In this document: positions 45,677 through 54,957 of the stretch, one piece after another | Layout: every line of letters begins with the position of its first letter | Numbering within the stretch: the first letter of the stretch is position 1 | Origin: Bacteroidales bacterium | GTDB lineage: Bacteria; Bacteroidota; Bacteroidia; Bacteroidales; UBA1556 | Length of the DNA: 64,000 nt | Assembly (NCBI GenBank): GCA_023146135.1 | Contig: JAGLCR010000002.1 | Span: 1-64,000 of the forward strand | Direction: 5' to 3' | Notes under the pieces: model-generated | The model's database searches: none | Told to the model about the DNA's origin: nothing | What the model saw: the letters and a program-made list of their open reading frames with translations, nothing else | Program-made: the position numbers and the translations under genes

Positions 45677-48600
45677 TTATCTAATGACAAGCCTAAATGT
45701 TTTCTTTATGCCATCTGTTAGTATCTCAATGTGATATAATCCAGGAGACTCCGTTAATTTGAAGGTGTATCGAGGAGTATTAATATTATTATTCTGAAAT
45801 ACTAACTGCCCACTAGCGTTATATACCTTGACTGTCACATCTCTTAATGAGCCCAATTCTATATTTACAATTCCTTTTGTTGGATTTGGAAATATATTTA
45901 CCTTTTTAAATATCTCATTATCATCAATACTCGCACTTACAATACTAATACATGAGGAAGTGTCAATACAGGTGTTTTTTGTGATCTCAACAGCATAAGA
46001 GCCATTTATTACTGCAGTAAAAGCTTGTGAGTTAGCATTTGGAATTAGAGCATAGTTATTCCCACAATCAAGCCATTGGTATGTGGCGCCATTTTGTTTA
46101 GCAGTTATGGTAGGATCCACTATTAATAAGGCGGTATCAATAGTATTTATTGTTAAATTCAATCGGATAATGGAGTCACAGCCCCAGATACTCGACAAAG
46201 TATCAATGGCTGTATTATTATTTGAAGTATAGGTTTGTCCATCAATCCATGTAAATGAATCGCAGGCAACAACAGTGTCAATACCGAAACTAGAAGTATG
46301 AATAGTTAAATCTAGGAGTAGTATCGAATCACAGCCCCAGATACTCGACAAGGTATCAATGGCTGTATTATTACTTGAAGTATAGGTTTGTCCATTTACC
46401 CATGTAAATGAATCGCAGGCAATATGCACTTCTGTGTTAACAGTAGTATTACTAATAGTTAGGTTAAGAATGATAATTGAATCACCTCCTATGGAATTAG
46501 TAAGTGTATCTGTTGCCGTGCTGTTACTTGCATAATAGGTAATACCATCAATCCAAGTTAATGAATCACAAGCAACTATAATATCAGTGCCATAGCTAGT
46601 ACTTGATTCATTTCTGTATAATTTGGCGCAATAATGATCTTGCCAATTTTTTCCGGCTATTATTATATCTTTATCGTTGTCATTATTGATGTCTAGGAAA
46701 ATGATAGAGCCTGTAAAAAGCGAATCGAAAGGCATTCCCTGTTGATAGGAAAAACTACCCGAGCCATTATTTATGTATAGTTTTGTTGTAGCTTTATAGG
46801 TACTACTCGTTCCCGATATTAAAATATCCATATCATTGTCATTATCAATATCGGCAATAGAAATTGCGCTTTTATACACATTTTCGAAAGGGGTATAGGG
46901 AACGAATGAAAAGGTGCCACTACCATTATTAGTATATAATCTCGACAATTTTAATCCTGAACCATGTTGCCCTGAAATAAGAACATCCATATCATTATCT
47001 CCATCGATATCAGCAAATGCCACAGCACCCTCTTTGGCATTATAAAATGGATTTCCAGAAACAAGAGTAAATGTACCTGTGCCATTATTTGTATACAATT
47101 TAGCGTATACATTTGGGTAATTGTTGTTATGCCCAGTAATTAATAAATCTTGATCATTATCACCATCAATATCAGCAAAGGCAACAGCGCTTTGATCAAC
47201 ATTGATAAGCGAGGTGTTGGTTTTTAGAGTGAAAACACCACTTCCATTATTAGTATATAAGAGTGAATTTGCAAGCGCAGTTGAGTTTGCTCCACATAGT
47301 AAGAGGTCTAAATCAGTATCGCCATCGATATCAGCAAATGCGATTGAACTGCAATCCATAGCCGAAAAGGGTGTGCTTGAAACTAATGAAAAAACACCAC
47401 TTCCATTATTGACTAGTAATTTTGTGACTCTTGAACCCGAATTATTTTGACCACTATATATCAAGTCCATATCACTATCACCATCAATATCAGCAAAAGC
47501 TACACTAGAACAAAAGAGACTATCAAATATATTCAGTGTATCAACTTTATAAGTCCCATTTCCATTATTAATGTACAGTTTTGATTGATATGTACTATTA
47601 TAGTGCCATCCGCCTATAAACACATCCTGGTCACCATCATTATCAATATCAGCATAGGCAATTTTTCCATTATATACTCCCTCAAAAGGAGTGCCCAAAG
47701 CAAGAGTAAAAACGCCTGTTCCATTGTTTACGTATAGACTGGAAAATTTCTTCATATTGCCTCCGTCACCCATTAAAAAAATATCTTGGTCATTATCATT
47801 GTCAAAATCTCCCACCGCTATGGAGCTATTTCCCACTGCCACAAAAGGGTCTCCTGCAGTTGCTGTATATACCCCATTTCCATTATTTGAATACAATTTG
47901 GTAACTTTATTTGCTAGATCTCCTGTAATAAATATGTCCTGATCATTGTCATTATCAATATCAATAAAAGCCACGTCACCAGAATTAATTCCAATAAATG
48001 AAGTGCCTAAAACTTTAGTAAAAATTCCACTACCATTATTTGAGTATAATTGCGTTACCGGATTTTGAACTGTGGTATCTCCTGCAAGCAGAAGATCCAT
48101 ATCACCATCATTATCTATATCGGCAAAAGCAATAGAGCTATTATAAACAGAATCAATAGTTGAAGCACTAGATGCGGTGAAAATACCACTGCCATTATTT
48201 TTATAAAGATGAGATACTGGGTGGTTATAACTTTTATAACCCGTAATTAGCACGTCTTGATCAAGATCATTGTCAATATCAACAAATGCTACTGCGCTTG
48301 ATTCAACTCCTGAAAAAGGCGTTCCACTAACTAAAGTGAATGTGCCACTTCCATTATTGGTATATAACTTAGTTATTCGCTGCCATGAGCTATTTCTACC
48401 CGTTATAAGCACATCTTGATCTCCATCACTATCCACATCGCAAAAATCAATAGTACCTCCTTCTAAACCTTCAAATACCGTAGTTGGGTCTAAAGAAAAA
48501 CCTCCAGAGCCGTTGTTCGTGTATAATTTAGTAATCAGTTGGTTGGAGGTATTTTTACCTGATATAAGCACGTCAATATTCCCATCGCCATTAATATCAG

Positions 48601-48910
48601 CTGTAGCAATGGCACTATTTACAACACCAATAAATGGCGTGCCCAAAACTCTTGTTAAGTTTCCAGATACATCATTTATGTAAAGTAAAGCAACCTTTAC
48701 CCCTTTTGCATTATTACCAGTAATAAAAAGGTCTAGATATCCATCATTATTTACATCAGCACTAGTTGTAGCCCCAGCATATGCTCCTGCAAAAGTTGTA
48801 ATATTTTGCGGTGCAGGAGGAGGTGCAGGAATTTGTTTAAAAGAGATATTCTGTCCAAAACTAATATTGAAAGCAAGGACTAGCAATAGTGATAATAGGC
48901 TATTTTTCAT
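45677..48910 (-). CDS. FG-GAP/VCBS repeat surface protein with T9SS domain
   Basis: A 1077-aa secreted protein (signal MKNSLLSLLLVLAFNISFGQ). About 14 FG-GAP/VCBS units of ~60 aa, each with a calcium-type loop such as ADIDGDNDQDLLITG, likely form two seven-bladed propellers (~40-810). They are followed by three WIDG repeats (CDSFTWIDGQTYTSNN), a QWLDC module and a type A T9SS domain (IFPNPTKGIVNIELG ... FRLVIR). Calcium-stabilised surface binding is the likely role. The track start at 48940 is a TTG inside a TAATTTTG promoter box; 48910 is correct. Confidence 0.87.
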   Translation of the reverse strand: MKNSLLSLLLVLAFNISFGQNISFKQIPAPPPAPQNITTFAGAYAGATTSADVNNDGYLDLFITGNNAKGVKVALLYINDVSGNLTRVLGTPFIGVVNSAIATADINGDGNIDVLISGKNTSNQLITKLYTNNGSGGFSLDPTTVFEGLEGGTIDFCDVDSDGDQDVLITGRNSSWQRITKLYTNNGSGTFTLVSGTPFSGVESSAVAFVDIDNDLDQDVLITGYKSYNHPVSHLYKNNGSGIFTASSASTIDSVYNSSIAFADIDNDGDMDLLLAGDTTVQNPVTQLYSNNGSGIFTKVLGTSFIGINSGDVAFIDIDNDNDQDIFITGDLANKVTKLYSNNGNGVYTATAGDPFVAVGNSSIAVGDFDNDNDQDIFLMGDGGNMKKFSSLYVNNGTGVFTLALGTPFEGVYNGKIAYADIDNDGDQDVFIGGWHYNSTYQSKLYINNGNGTYKVDTLNIFDSLFCSSVAFADIDGDSDMDLIYSGQNNSGSRVTKLLVNNGSGVFSLVSSTPFSAMDCSSIAFADIDGDTDLDLLLCGANSTALANSLLYTNNGSGVFTLKTNTSLINVDQSAVAFADIDGDNDQDLLITGHNNNYPNVYAKLYTNNGTGTFTLVSGNPFYNAKEGAVAFADIDGDNDMDVLISGQHGSGLKLSRLYTNNGSGTFSFVPYTPFENVYKSAISIADIDNDNDMDILISGTSSTYKATTKLYINNGSGSFSYQQGMPFDSLFTGSIIFLDINNDNDKDIIIAGKNWQDHYCAKLYRNESSTSYGTDIIVACDSLTWIDGITYYASNSTATDTLTNSIGGDSIIILNLTISNTTVNTEVHIACDSFTWVNGQTYTSSNNTAIDTLSSIWGCDSILLLDLTIHTSSFGIDTVVACDSFTWIDGQTYTSNNNTAIDTLSSIWGCDSIIRLNLTINTIDTALLIVDPTITAKQNGATYQWLDCGNNYALIPNANSQAFTAVINGSYAVEITKNTCIDTSSCISIVSASIDDNEIFKKVNIFPNPTKGIVNIELGSLRDVTVKVYNASGQLVFQNNNINTPRYTFKLTESPGLYHIEILTDGIKKTFRLVIR
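46176..46269 (-). repeat. 94-bp near-identical direct repeat, copy 1
   Basis: Encodes part of a WIDG repeat (SFTWIDGQTY...SSIWGCDSI). It matches 46329-46422 with only a few substitutions; offset 153 bp, i.e. 51 codons, so the copy is a recent in-frame duplication. Confidence 0.85.
46329..46422 (-). repeat. 94-bp near-identical direct repeat, copy 2
   Basis: Second copy of the unit at 46176-46269; the main coding difference is WVNG in place of WIDG. Confidence 0.85.
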
Positions 48911-48937
48911 TTCAAAACGGTTTATAATCATTGAAAA

Positions 48938-48945
48938 CAAAATTA
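48938..48945 (-). promoter_or_regulatory. minus-7 promoter box for the FG-GAP gene
   Basis: Reads TAATTTTG on the minus strand, 28 bp before the corrected ATG. The rest of the ~260-bp interval up to the kinase promoter is AT-rich without other recognised signals. Confidence 0.6.
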
Positions 48946-49172
48946 ACTAATAAACATAATATCAACTTATTATAATATTGAATTAAGTGCATTGAATCAT
49001 TAAAGTTCGTTAGCTTCATATTAAGCACAAATCTAATATATTTATTGGAATAGTCCAATTAATTTGTGATTTACCACATTTTTATTAGCTGTGGGAAAAC
49101 TAATTTCCTTGGCATGTACTAAGATAAAAGGCATAAAAAAAATAGCTTGGCAATAATTAAGCAAAAAATCAT

Positions 49173-49180
49173 TTTCTTTG
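49173..49180 (+). promoter_or_regulatory. Possible minus-7 box for the adenosine kinase gene
   Basis: TTTCTTTG is one base off TAnnTTTG and lies 28 bp before the ATG at 49208. It contains the TTG that the ORF track uses as start. Confidence 0.45.
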
Positions 49181-49207
49181 CACTTCAAAATTCAAATAGT
49201 AAAGATT

Positions 49208-50176
49208 ATGGCAAAAATATTAGGAATGGGAAACGCATTGGTGGATATGTTAATCCAAATTGATGATGATAGTTTCCTTGAAAAGAATAATCTCCCAAAA
49301 GGCGGAATGCAATTAGTAGATTGGGAAACAGCAGATGGTGTTTTGGCAATGAGCAAAGGTTTTGAGCGTAGTCAAGCCTCAGGTGGATCAGCAGCAAATA
49401 CTATTCATGGCCTAGCAAAGCTTGGTGTAAAAACAGGCTTTATTGGAAAAGTAGGAAAAGATGAGATTGGTCGTTTTTTCAAAAACGATTTATTGGATGC
49501 GAAAGTAAATCCAGAATTAGCCGAAAGTGATAGTAAATCAGGCGTTGCTGTGGCATTAGTTAGCCCTGACTCGGAACGTACCTTTGCAACTTTTTTAGGA
49601 GCTGCAGTGGAAATATCAGCAGAGGATTTAACATCGGATATGTTTGCTGGATACGACTATTTCCATATTGAGGGTTATTTGGTGCAAAACTATGCGCTGA
49701 TTGAACGCGCTGTAATCCTTGCCAAAGAGAATGGCTTGAAAGTGAGTTTAGACCTTGCTAGTTATAATGTTGTTGAAGATAACTTGGAGTTTTTGCAACG
49801 TATTGTAAAAGACTATGTGGATATTGTTTTTGCCAATGAGGAAGAAGCAAAGGCATTTACAGGTAAAGAACCAGAGGAGGCATTGCACGCCATTGCTGAA
49901 GTTGCAGAATACGCAATTGTAAAAATTGGCAGTAAAGGCTCTATGGTAAAGCATCAAGGAAACGTTTTTACGACAGGAGTTATTGAGGCTAAAAGCATTG
50001 ATACTACTGGTGCAGGTGATTTGTATGCCTCTGGATTTCTTTTTGGATTACATAAAGGTTTAAACTTGGACGAAGCAGCACGCATTGGTTCTATTACTGC
50101 TGGAAATGTAATTGAAGTTATTGGTGCTAAGATGAATAATGAGCGCTGGACACGTATTTATGATATGATTGGATAA
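49208..50176 (+). CDS. PfkB-family carbohydrate/adenosine kinase
   Basis: A 322-aa sugar kinase of the PfkB/ribokinase family. The glycine-rich GGSAANTIHGLAKLGVKTGFIGKVG near the start and the catalytic box DTTGAGDLYASGFLFGL near the end are clear. Bacteroidota members with the start MAKILGMGNALVDML are usually annotated as adenosine kinase; ribose or fructose phosphates remain possible. The track start at 49178 is a TTG within the promoter box. A strong terminator follows. Confidence 0.93.
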   Translation: MAKILGMGNALVDMLIQIDDDSFLEKNNLPKGGMQLVDWETADGVLAMSKGFERSQASGGSAANTIHGLAKLGVKTGFIGKVGKDEIGRFFKNDLLDAKVNPELAESDSKSGVAVALVSPDSERTFATFLGAAVEISAEDLTSDMFAGYDYFHIEGYLVQNYALIERAVILAKENGLKVSLDLASYNVVEDNLEFLQRIVKDYVDIVFANEEEAKAFTGKEPEEALHAIAEVAEYAIVKIGSKGSMVKHQGNVFTTGVIEAKSIDTTGAGDLYASGFLFGLHKGLNLDEAARIGSITAGNVIEVIGAKMNNERWTRIYDMIG

Positions 50177-50196
50177 AAGATTATCGAAGATTTATT

Positions 50197-50240
50197 AAGC
50201 CGCCATTTCACAATATGATATTGTGTTGGCGGCTTTTTTT
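50197..50240 (+). terminator. Intrinsic terminator after the kinase gene
   Basis: AAGCCGCC...GGCGGCTT outer stem with an inner CACAATA/TATTGTG stem, followed by seven T. Confidence 0.9.
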
Positions 50241-50444
50241 ATTGTGATTAAGATATTTTAGAAAATGGTTAATTCCATAACTGAAAAAGTCTGAATGACA
50301 TAGCTTATTTATACTGAATATAAGTAGTGATAGGCTAATCTAATCAGAAAATTTCATACATTTACGGCTCTTTTAGAAGAACTAACACAGCTTTTAAAAG
50401 AATAAACACAAAACACATTATATAAACACAAAAAATATAAGCAT

Positions 50445-52574
50445 ATGAAAGTTTTTCAAGCCAACGAGATTAAAAATATTGCCTTGGTTGGCGGGGCGAA
50501 AGCAGGAAAGACCACACTGGCTGAGGCCATGCTTTTCGAAGGAGGATCAATTAAACGCCGTGGTACAGTGGATGACAAAAATACTGTTTCTGATTATCGA
50601 GATATAGAGCTCGACAAAGGACAATCAGTTGTGTCAACCATTATGCATACGGTTTACGAAGGAGTTAAAATTAATATTATTGACACTCCAGGTACTGCTG
50701 ATTATGTGGGAGAAGTGGCTACAGGTTTAAGTGTTGCAGATACAGCACTCTTGGTTGTTGATGCACATGAAGGCGTTGATGTGGGAGTAGAAATAGGATG
50801 GCGAAATACCCAAAGCCGAAATACTCCAACCGTTTTTATTATTAATAAAATAGATCATGAAAAATCTAATTTCGAAGAAACATTAACACAGCTAAAAGCT
50901 GCTTTTGGCGATAAAGTAACTGTTGCACAGTACCCTGTAAATCAAGGTGTCGATTTTGATACTGTTATTGATTTGGTGTACATGAAGCAAATTAAGTACA
51001 AAAAAGGGGGCGGAGATGCTGAGATTACAGATATACCTGACTCAGAGAAAGCAAAAGCAGAAGAGCTTGAAAGGGCTTTAATTGAAGCTGCTGCAGAAGG
51101 CTCAGAAGAATTGATGGAAACCTATTTTGAGAATGATACGCTGACCATTGATCAACTGCGCGAAGGAATACGTTTGGGAATTGCCAAGCGAGCATACTTT
51201 CCTGTATTTATCACTTCGGCTAAAGAGTGCATTGGAGCGGGTCGTATATTGGAATTTATTAATAAATCAGGACCACTACCAAAGCGTCGATATCGCAAAG
51301 GAAGTGATGATGTAAAATATAACAGTAATCCAGATGATCCTACAACATTGTTTGTTTTCAAAACAGAAATGGAGCCGCATCTTGGAGAAATATCTTATTT
51401 CCGCGTTTATGGAGGTCATGTAGAAGAAGGAATGGATTTGATTAATTCAAATACTGGAAACAAAGAACGTTTGTCACAATTACTAGTTAGTACAGGTAAA
51501 AATCGTGAAAAAGTTACCACTTTGTGTGCTGGAGATATTGGAGCTGCTATTAAACTAAAGGAAACTCATAGCAATCAAACACTGGTAGATGCATCACATA
51601 AAAATACGGTATTAGCACCCATTGTATATCCAGCCCCTATATATTCAGTAGCTATTAAAGCAGATAACTCCAGTGATGACGAGAAAATGGGATTGGTGCT
51701 TAATGAGATGCATAAAAGCGATCCTTCATTACGTGTTGGTTATTCGCGAGAGTTGAAGCAGCTGATTGTTGAAGGTATGGGAGAGCAGCATATCAATATT
51801 GCCAAATGGTATTTTGATAAGGTTCATAAAATTCCATTCCATTTTGAAACACCAAAAATTCCGTATCGTGAAACAATAACAAAATCAGCAATGGCCGATT
51901 ATCGACATAAAAAACAGTCGGGTGGATCTGGTCAGTTTGGTGAAGTTCATATTATGATAAAGCCATATACTGAAGACTATACTGACCCAGATGAGTATAA
52001 TGTTCGTGGCACTGACGTGCATGAATTACCATGGGGCGGAAAATTGATTTTCAAGAACTGTATTGTTGGAGGAGCCATCGACACTCGTTTCCTTCCAGCT
52101 ATTATGAAAGGGCTTATGGAGCGTATGGACCAAGGTCCTTTAACGGGTTCCTATGCACGTGATATTATTGTATATGTATATGATGGAAAAATGCACCCTG
52201 TTGATTCTAACGAAATTTCATTTAAGCTAGCTGGACGTCATGCTTTTAGTACTGCATTTAAGAATGCTGCACCAAAAATTATGGAGCCAATTTATGATGT
52301 ATCGGTACTTGTGCCTGAGGATATGATGGGTAATGTAATGACTGACCTTCAAGGCCGTCGTGCCATTATTATGGGTATGGAATCCAAAGGTCATATGCAA
52401 CAAATCAATGCACGTGTACCTTTAGCCGAAATGAATCGGTATAGCACTGCCATGAGTTCCTTGACTTCAGGTCGTGGAACATTTAGCATGACTTATGCTG
52501 AATATGAGCAGGTGCCTAGCGACGTGCAAAAAATACTGCTTAAGAAATATGAGGAAGAAGAGGATGAAGATTAA
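50445..52574 (+). CDS. Elongation factor G paralogue (EF-G2-like)
   Basis: A 709-aa translational GTPase with EF-G domain order (G domain ~1-270, domains II-V to 695) and an acidic tail EEEEDED. The P-loop reads GGAKAGKT instead of AHVDAGKT, and switch II reads DTPGTADYVG where canonical EF-G has DTPGHVDF, so T84 replaces the catalytic histidine; NKID (134-137) is kept. Bacteroides thetaiotaomicron EF-G2, a paralogue that supports translation without GTP hydrolysis, is the best parallel I know. The true fusA is expected elsewhere. Single gene between two terminators. Confidence 0.9.
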   Translation: MKVFQANEIKNIALVGGAKAGKTTLAEAMLFEGGSIKRRGTVDDKNTVSDYRDIELDKGQSVVSTIMHTVYEGVKINIIDTPGTADYVGEVATGLSVADTALLVVDAHEGVDVGVEIGWRNTQSRNTPTVFIINKIDHEKSNFEETLTQLKAAFGDKVTVAQYPVNQGVDFDTVIDLVYMKQIKYKKGGGDAEITDIPDSEKAKAEELERALIEAAAEGSEELMETYFENDTLTIDQLREGIRLGIAKRAYFPVFITSAKECIGAGRILEFINKSGPLPKRRYRKGSDDVKYNSNPDDPTTLFVFKTEMEPHLGEISYFRVYGGHVEEGMDLINSNTGNKERLSQLLVSTGKNREKVTTLCAGDIGAAIKLKETHSNQTLVDASHKNTVLAPIVYPAPIYSVAIKADNSSDDEKMGLVLNEMHKSDPSLRVGYSRELKQLIVEGMGEQHINIAKWYFDKVHKIPFHFETPKIPYRETITKSAMADYRHKKQSGGSGQFGEVHIMIKPYTEDYTDPDEYNVRGTDVHELPWGGKLIFKNCIVGGAIDTRFLPAIMKGLMERMDQGPLTGSYARDIIVYVYDGKMHPVDSNEISFKLAGRHAFSTAFKNAAPKIMEPIYDVSVLVPEDMMGNVMTDLQGRRAIIMGMESKGHMQQINARVPLAEMNRYSTAMSSLTSGRGTFSMTYAEYEQVPSDVQKILLKKYEEEEDED

Positions 52575-52600
52575 TCTTTTTCAGAAAATTTAATTTAAGA

Positions 52601-52628
52601 AGAGCTCCGTTTTGGAGCTCTTTTTTTT
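52601..52628 (+). terminator. Intrinsic terminator after the EF-G paralogue
   Basis: AGAGCTCC / GGAGCTCT with a GTTTT loop and about eight T. Confidence 0.93.
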
Positions 52629-52697
52629 ATTAGGTGTAGTAATATCGGCTTTTTCATAATCAAGAAAAAACTTATAAAATTTGAGTGTAAAAAAATG

Positions 52698-52705
52698 TAT
52701 TTTTG
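52698..52705 (+). promoter_or_regulatory. minus-7 promoter box for the purF-like gene
   Basis: TATTTTTG matches TAnnTTTG, 35 bp before the start codon. Confidence 0.5.
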
Positions 52706-52740
52706 CCGCTTAGAACAAACGCCCGAAAAATAAACTTCTA

Positions 52741-54639
52741 ATGAGCGAACAGATTAAACATGAGTGCGGTATCGCATTTGTCCGACTTTTAAAACCTCTT
52801 GAGTATTATCGTGAGAAGTATGGAACAAGCTTCTACGGAATTAATAAAATGTATCTCCTGATGGAGAAGCAGCATAATCGTGGTCAAGATGGTGCTGGTA
52901 TAGCAAATATTAAAATTGATACCGAGCCAGGAATGAAGTATATTGACCGAGAACGCTCAGTCGATAGTGCTCCAATCAAGGATATTTTTGCGACTATCTA
53001 TGAAGAGTACGGTAAAATTAAGGAGCAAGACCCATCATTGCTCGATGATGTAAACTGGCTTAAGAAGAATGCTCATTTTACAGGAGAGGTTTTTCTAGGA
53101 CATTTACGCTATGGAACCTTTGGTGATAATAGTGTACATTATTTACATCCATTTATTCGTCATAATAACTGGAAAACAAGAAATTTAGTAGTAGCGGGTA
53201 ATTTTAATCTAACAAATGTAGATGAATTATTTGCCAATCTGATTGAATTGGGTCAGCACCCAATTGAAACATCGGATACCGTTACAATACTTGAGAAAAT
53301 AAGCCACTTCTTAGATGAAGATGTGGACAATATATATCAATCACATAAAAACGATACTTCTAAACGTAAGATGACTGACATCATTGCTGAAGAGATGAAT
53401 TTGGTTGAAATACTAAAAAAATCATCAAAGCGATGGGATGGAGGATATGCAATGGCAGGAATGATTGGTCATGGCGATGCATTTATTTTGCGTGATCCAA
53501 ACGGAATACGCCCGGCTTATTACTATCAAGATGATGAGGTGGTTGTAGCAGCATCGGAACGCCCTGTTATACAAACAGCTTTTAATGTGCCATTGGAGTC
53601 GGTAAAAGAGGTTGCTCCAGGTCATGCTTTAATTGTAAAGATGAATGGTGAAGTTTCGCATGTGGAGATTAATGAGCCTCAGGAACGCCTTTCTTGTTCA
53701 TTTGAGCGCATTTACTTTTCTCGTGGTACCGATTGTGATATATATAAAGAACGTAAGAAACTAGGCCGCAATTTGGTTCCTCAGATATTGCAGTCAGTGG
53801 GACATGATTTACATGATGTGGTTTTCTCCTATATTCCCAATACCGCTTCCGTTGCTTTTCGTGGAATGGCCGAGGCGCTATCCGACTACTGCAGTGATGT
53901 GAAGCGTGATCAAATAATGAAACTTGATGGTAAAGGAAGTATTGAAGAAATTGAAGAGATTCTTAGGAAAAAACCTCGTATCGAAAAAATTACCGTGAAG
54001 GATGTGAAAATGCGCACCTTTATCACTCAAGATAATCAACGTGACGACTTAGTGGCACATGTGTATGATGTTACTTATGGTGCAGTGAAAAATGATGTGG
54101 ACACTCTAGTTATTCTTGACGATTCAATTGTACGTGGAACAACATTAAAACAGAGTATTCTAAGAATCTTGGATCGACTTAAGCCCAAGAAAATCGTGGT
54201 AGTTTCATCAGCTCCTCAAATACGCTATCCTGATTGTTATGGAATAGATATGGCTAAACTTAATGACTTTATTGCTTTTCAAGCTACCATTGCCTTATTA
54301 AAAGACCATAAGATGGAGTCGGTGATTAACGCGGTTTATAAAAAAGCAATTGCAGAAGTAGAGAAACCCAAAGAAGAGCAGATTAATGTGGTACGTGATA
54401 TTTATGAACCATTTACAGCCGAGCAGGTTTCAGCTAAGATTAGTGAATTGTTAACACCTAAGGATTTACATGCAGAGGTGGAGATTATTTATCAAAGTAT
54501 AGAATCGCTTCATGAAGCAATTCCAAATGATAGAGGCGACTGGTATTTTACGGGTAAGTATCCCACTCCAGGCGGCGTAAAAGTCGTAAATCAGTCGTTT
54601 ATAAATTACATTGAAGGTCGTAATGAGCGTGCATATTAA
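52741..54639 (+). CDS. purF: Amidophosphoribosyltransferase (long PurF-like form)
   Basis: Catalyses the first step of purine synthesis, phosphoribosylamine formation from PRPP and glutamine. The glutamine-amidotransferase nucleophile is C9 in HECGIAFV, so the first eight residues should be removed to free it. QHNRGQDGAGI and GHLRYGT are glutaminase motifs; VDTLVILDDSIVRGTTLKQSI is the PRPP loop. At 632 aa it is longer than E. coli PurF (~505) with inserts at ~80-110 and ~185-230 and a C-terminal extension, a form typical of Bacteroidota. Some such proteins are second paralogues, so in vivo role could be specialised. Confidence 0.88.
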   Translation: MSEQIKHECGIAFVRLLKPLEYYREKYGTSFYGINKMYLLMEKQHNRGQDGAGIANIKIDTEPGMKYIDRERSVDSAPIKDIFATIYEEYGKIKEQDPSLLDDVNWLKKNAHFTGEVFLGHLRYGTFGDNSVHYLHPFIRHNNWKTRNLVVAGNFNLTNVDELFANLIELGQHPIETSDTVTILEKISHFLDEDVDNIYQSHKNDTSKRKMTDIIAEEMNLVEILKKSSKRWDGGYAMAGMIGHGDAFILRDPNGIRPAYYYQDDEVVVAASERPVIQTAFNVPLESVKEVAPGHALIVKMNGEVSHVEINEPQERLSCSFERIYFSRGTDCDIYKERKKLGRNLVPQILQSVGHDLHDVVFSYIPNTASVAFRGMAEALSDYCSDVKRDQIMKLDGKGSIEEIEEILRKKPRIEKITVKDVKMRTFITQDNQRDDLVAHVYDVTYGAVKNDVDTLVILDDSIVRGTTLKQSILRILDRLKPKKIVVVSSAPQIRYPDCYGIDMAKLNDFIAFQATIALLKDHKMESVINAVYKKAIAEVEKPKEEQINVVRDIYEPFTAEQVSAKISELLTPKDLHAEVEIIYQSIESLHEAIPNDRGDWYFTGKYPTPGGVKVVNQSFINYIEGRNERAY

Positions 54640-54730
54640 AAATTTAACAAAAGAAATACTATGTAATATACAGATAATCAGATAATAGTACAATATTGAT
54701 TAGGATTTTGTATATTTTTCATTCTTTATC

Positions 54731-54760
54731 TTTGAAATATTAAAAAATAGTGTAATTTTG
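54731..54760 (+). promoter_or_regulatory. Promoter of tRNA-Gln
   Basis: TTTG (54731-54734), 18-bp spacer, TAATTTTG (54753-54760); the tRNA begins 20 bp later. Confidence 0.7.
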
Positions 54761-54779
54761 CAGTCCCAATTGGGGGTAC

Positions 54780-54850
54780 TGACCCATTGTGTAAAGGTAG
54801 CACTACAGTTTTTGGTACTGTCAGTCAAGGTTCGAATCCTTGTGGGTCAA
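54780..54850 (+). tRNA. tRNA-Gln (anticodon TTG)
   Basis: A 71-nt tRNA: acceptor TGACCCA/TGGGTCA with the U1-A72 pair common in tRNA-Gln, D-arm GTGT...GCAC, anticodon arm ACAGT-TTTTGGT-ACTGT giving TTG, T-arm CAAGGTTCGAATCCTTG. Discriminator A at 54850; CCA is not encoded. It precedes rimP-nusA-infB. Confidence 0.95.
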
Positions 54851-54913
54851 CAAGGGAAAGCCCGAAAAGCATTCCCTGATGTCGAAAGACATTAATAGAA
54901 GGAGATTTGATAG

Positions 54914-54935
54914 AGAGGGGACATTAGTCCCCTCT
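54914..54935 (+). terminator. Hairpin terminator between tRNA-Gln and rimP
   Basis: AGAGGGGAC / GTCCCCTCT, a perfect 9-bp stem with an ATTA loop, followed by TTGTTT, 23 bp before rimP. As no separate rimP promoter is obvious, it may be a leaky terminator or attenuator of the operon. Confidence 0.8.
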
Positions 54936-54957
54936 TTGTTTATCCAAAAATATTAAT

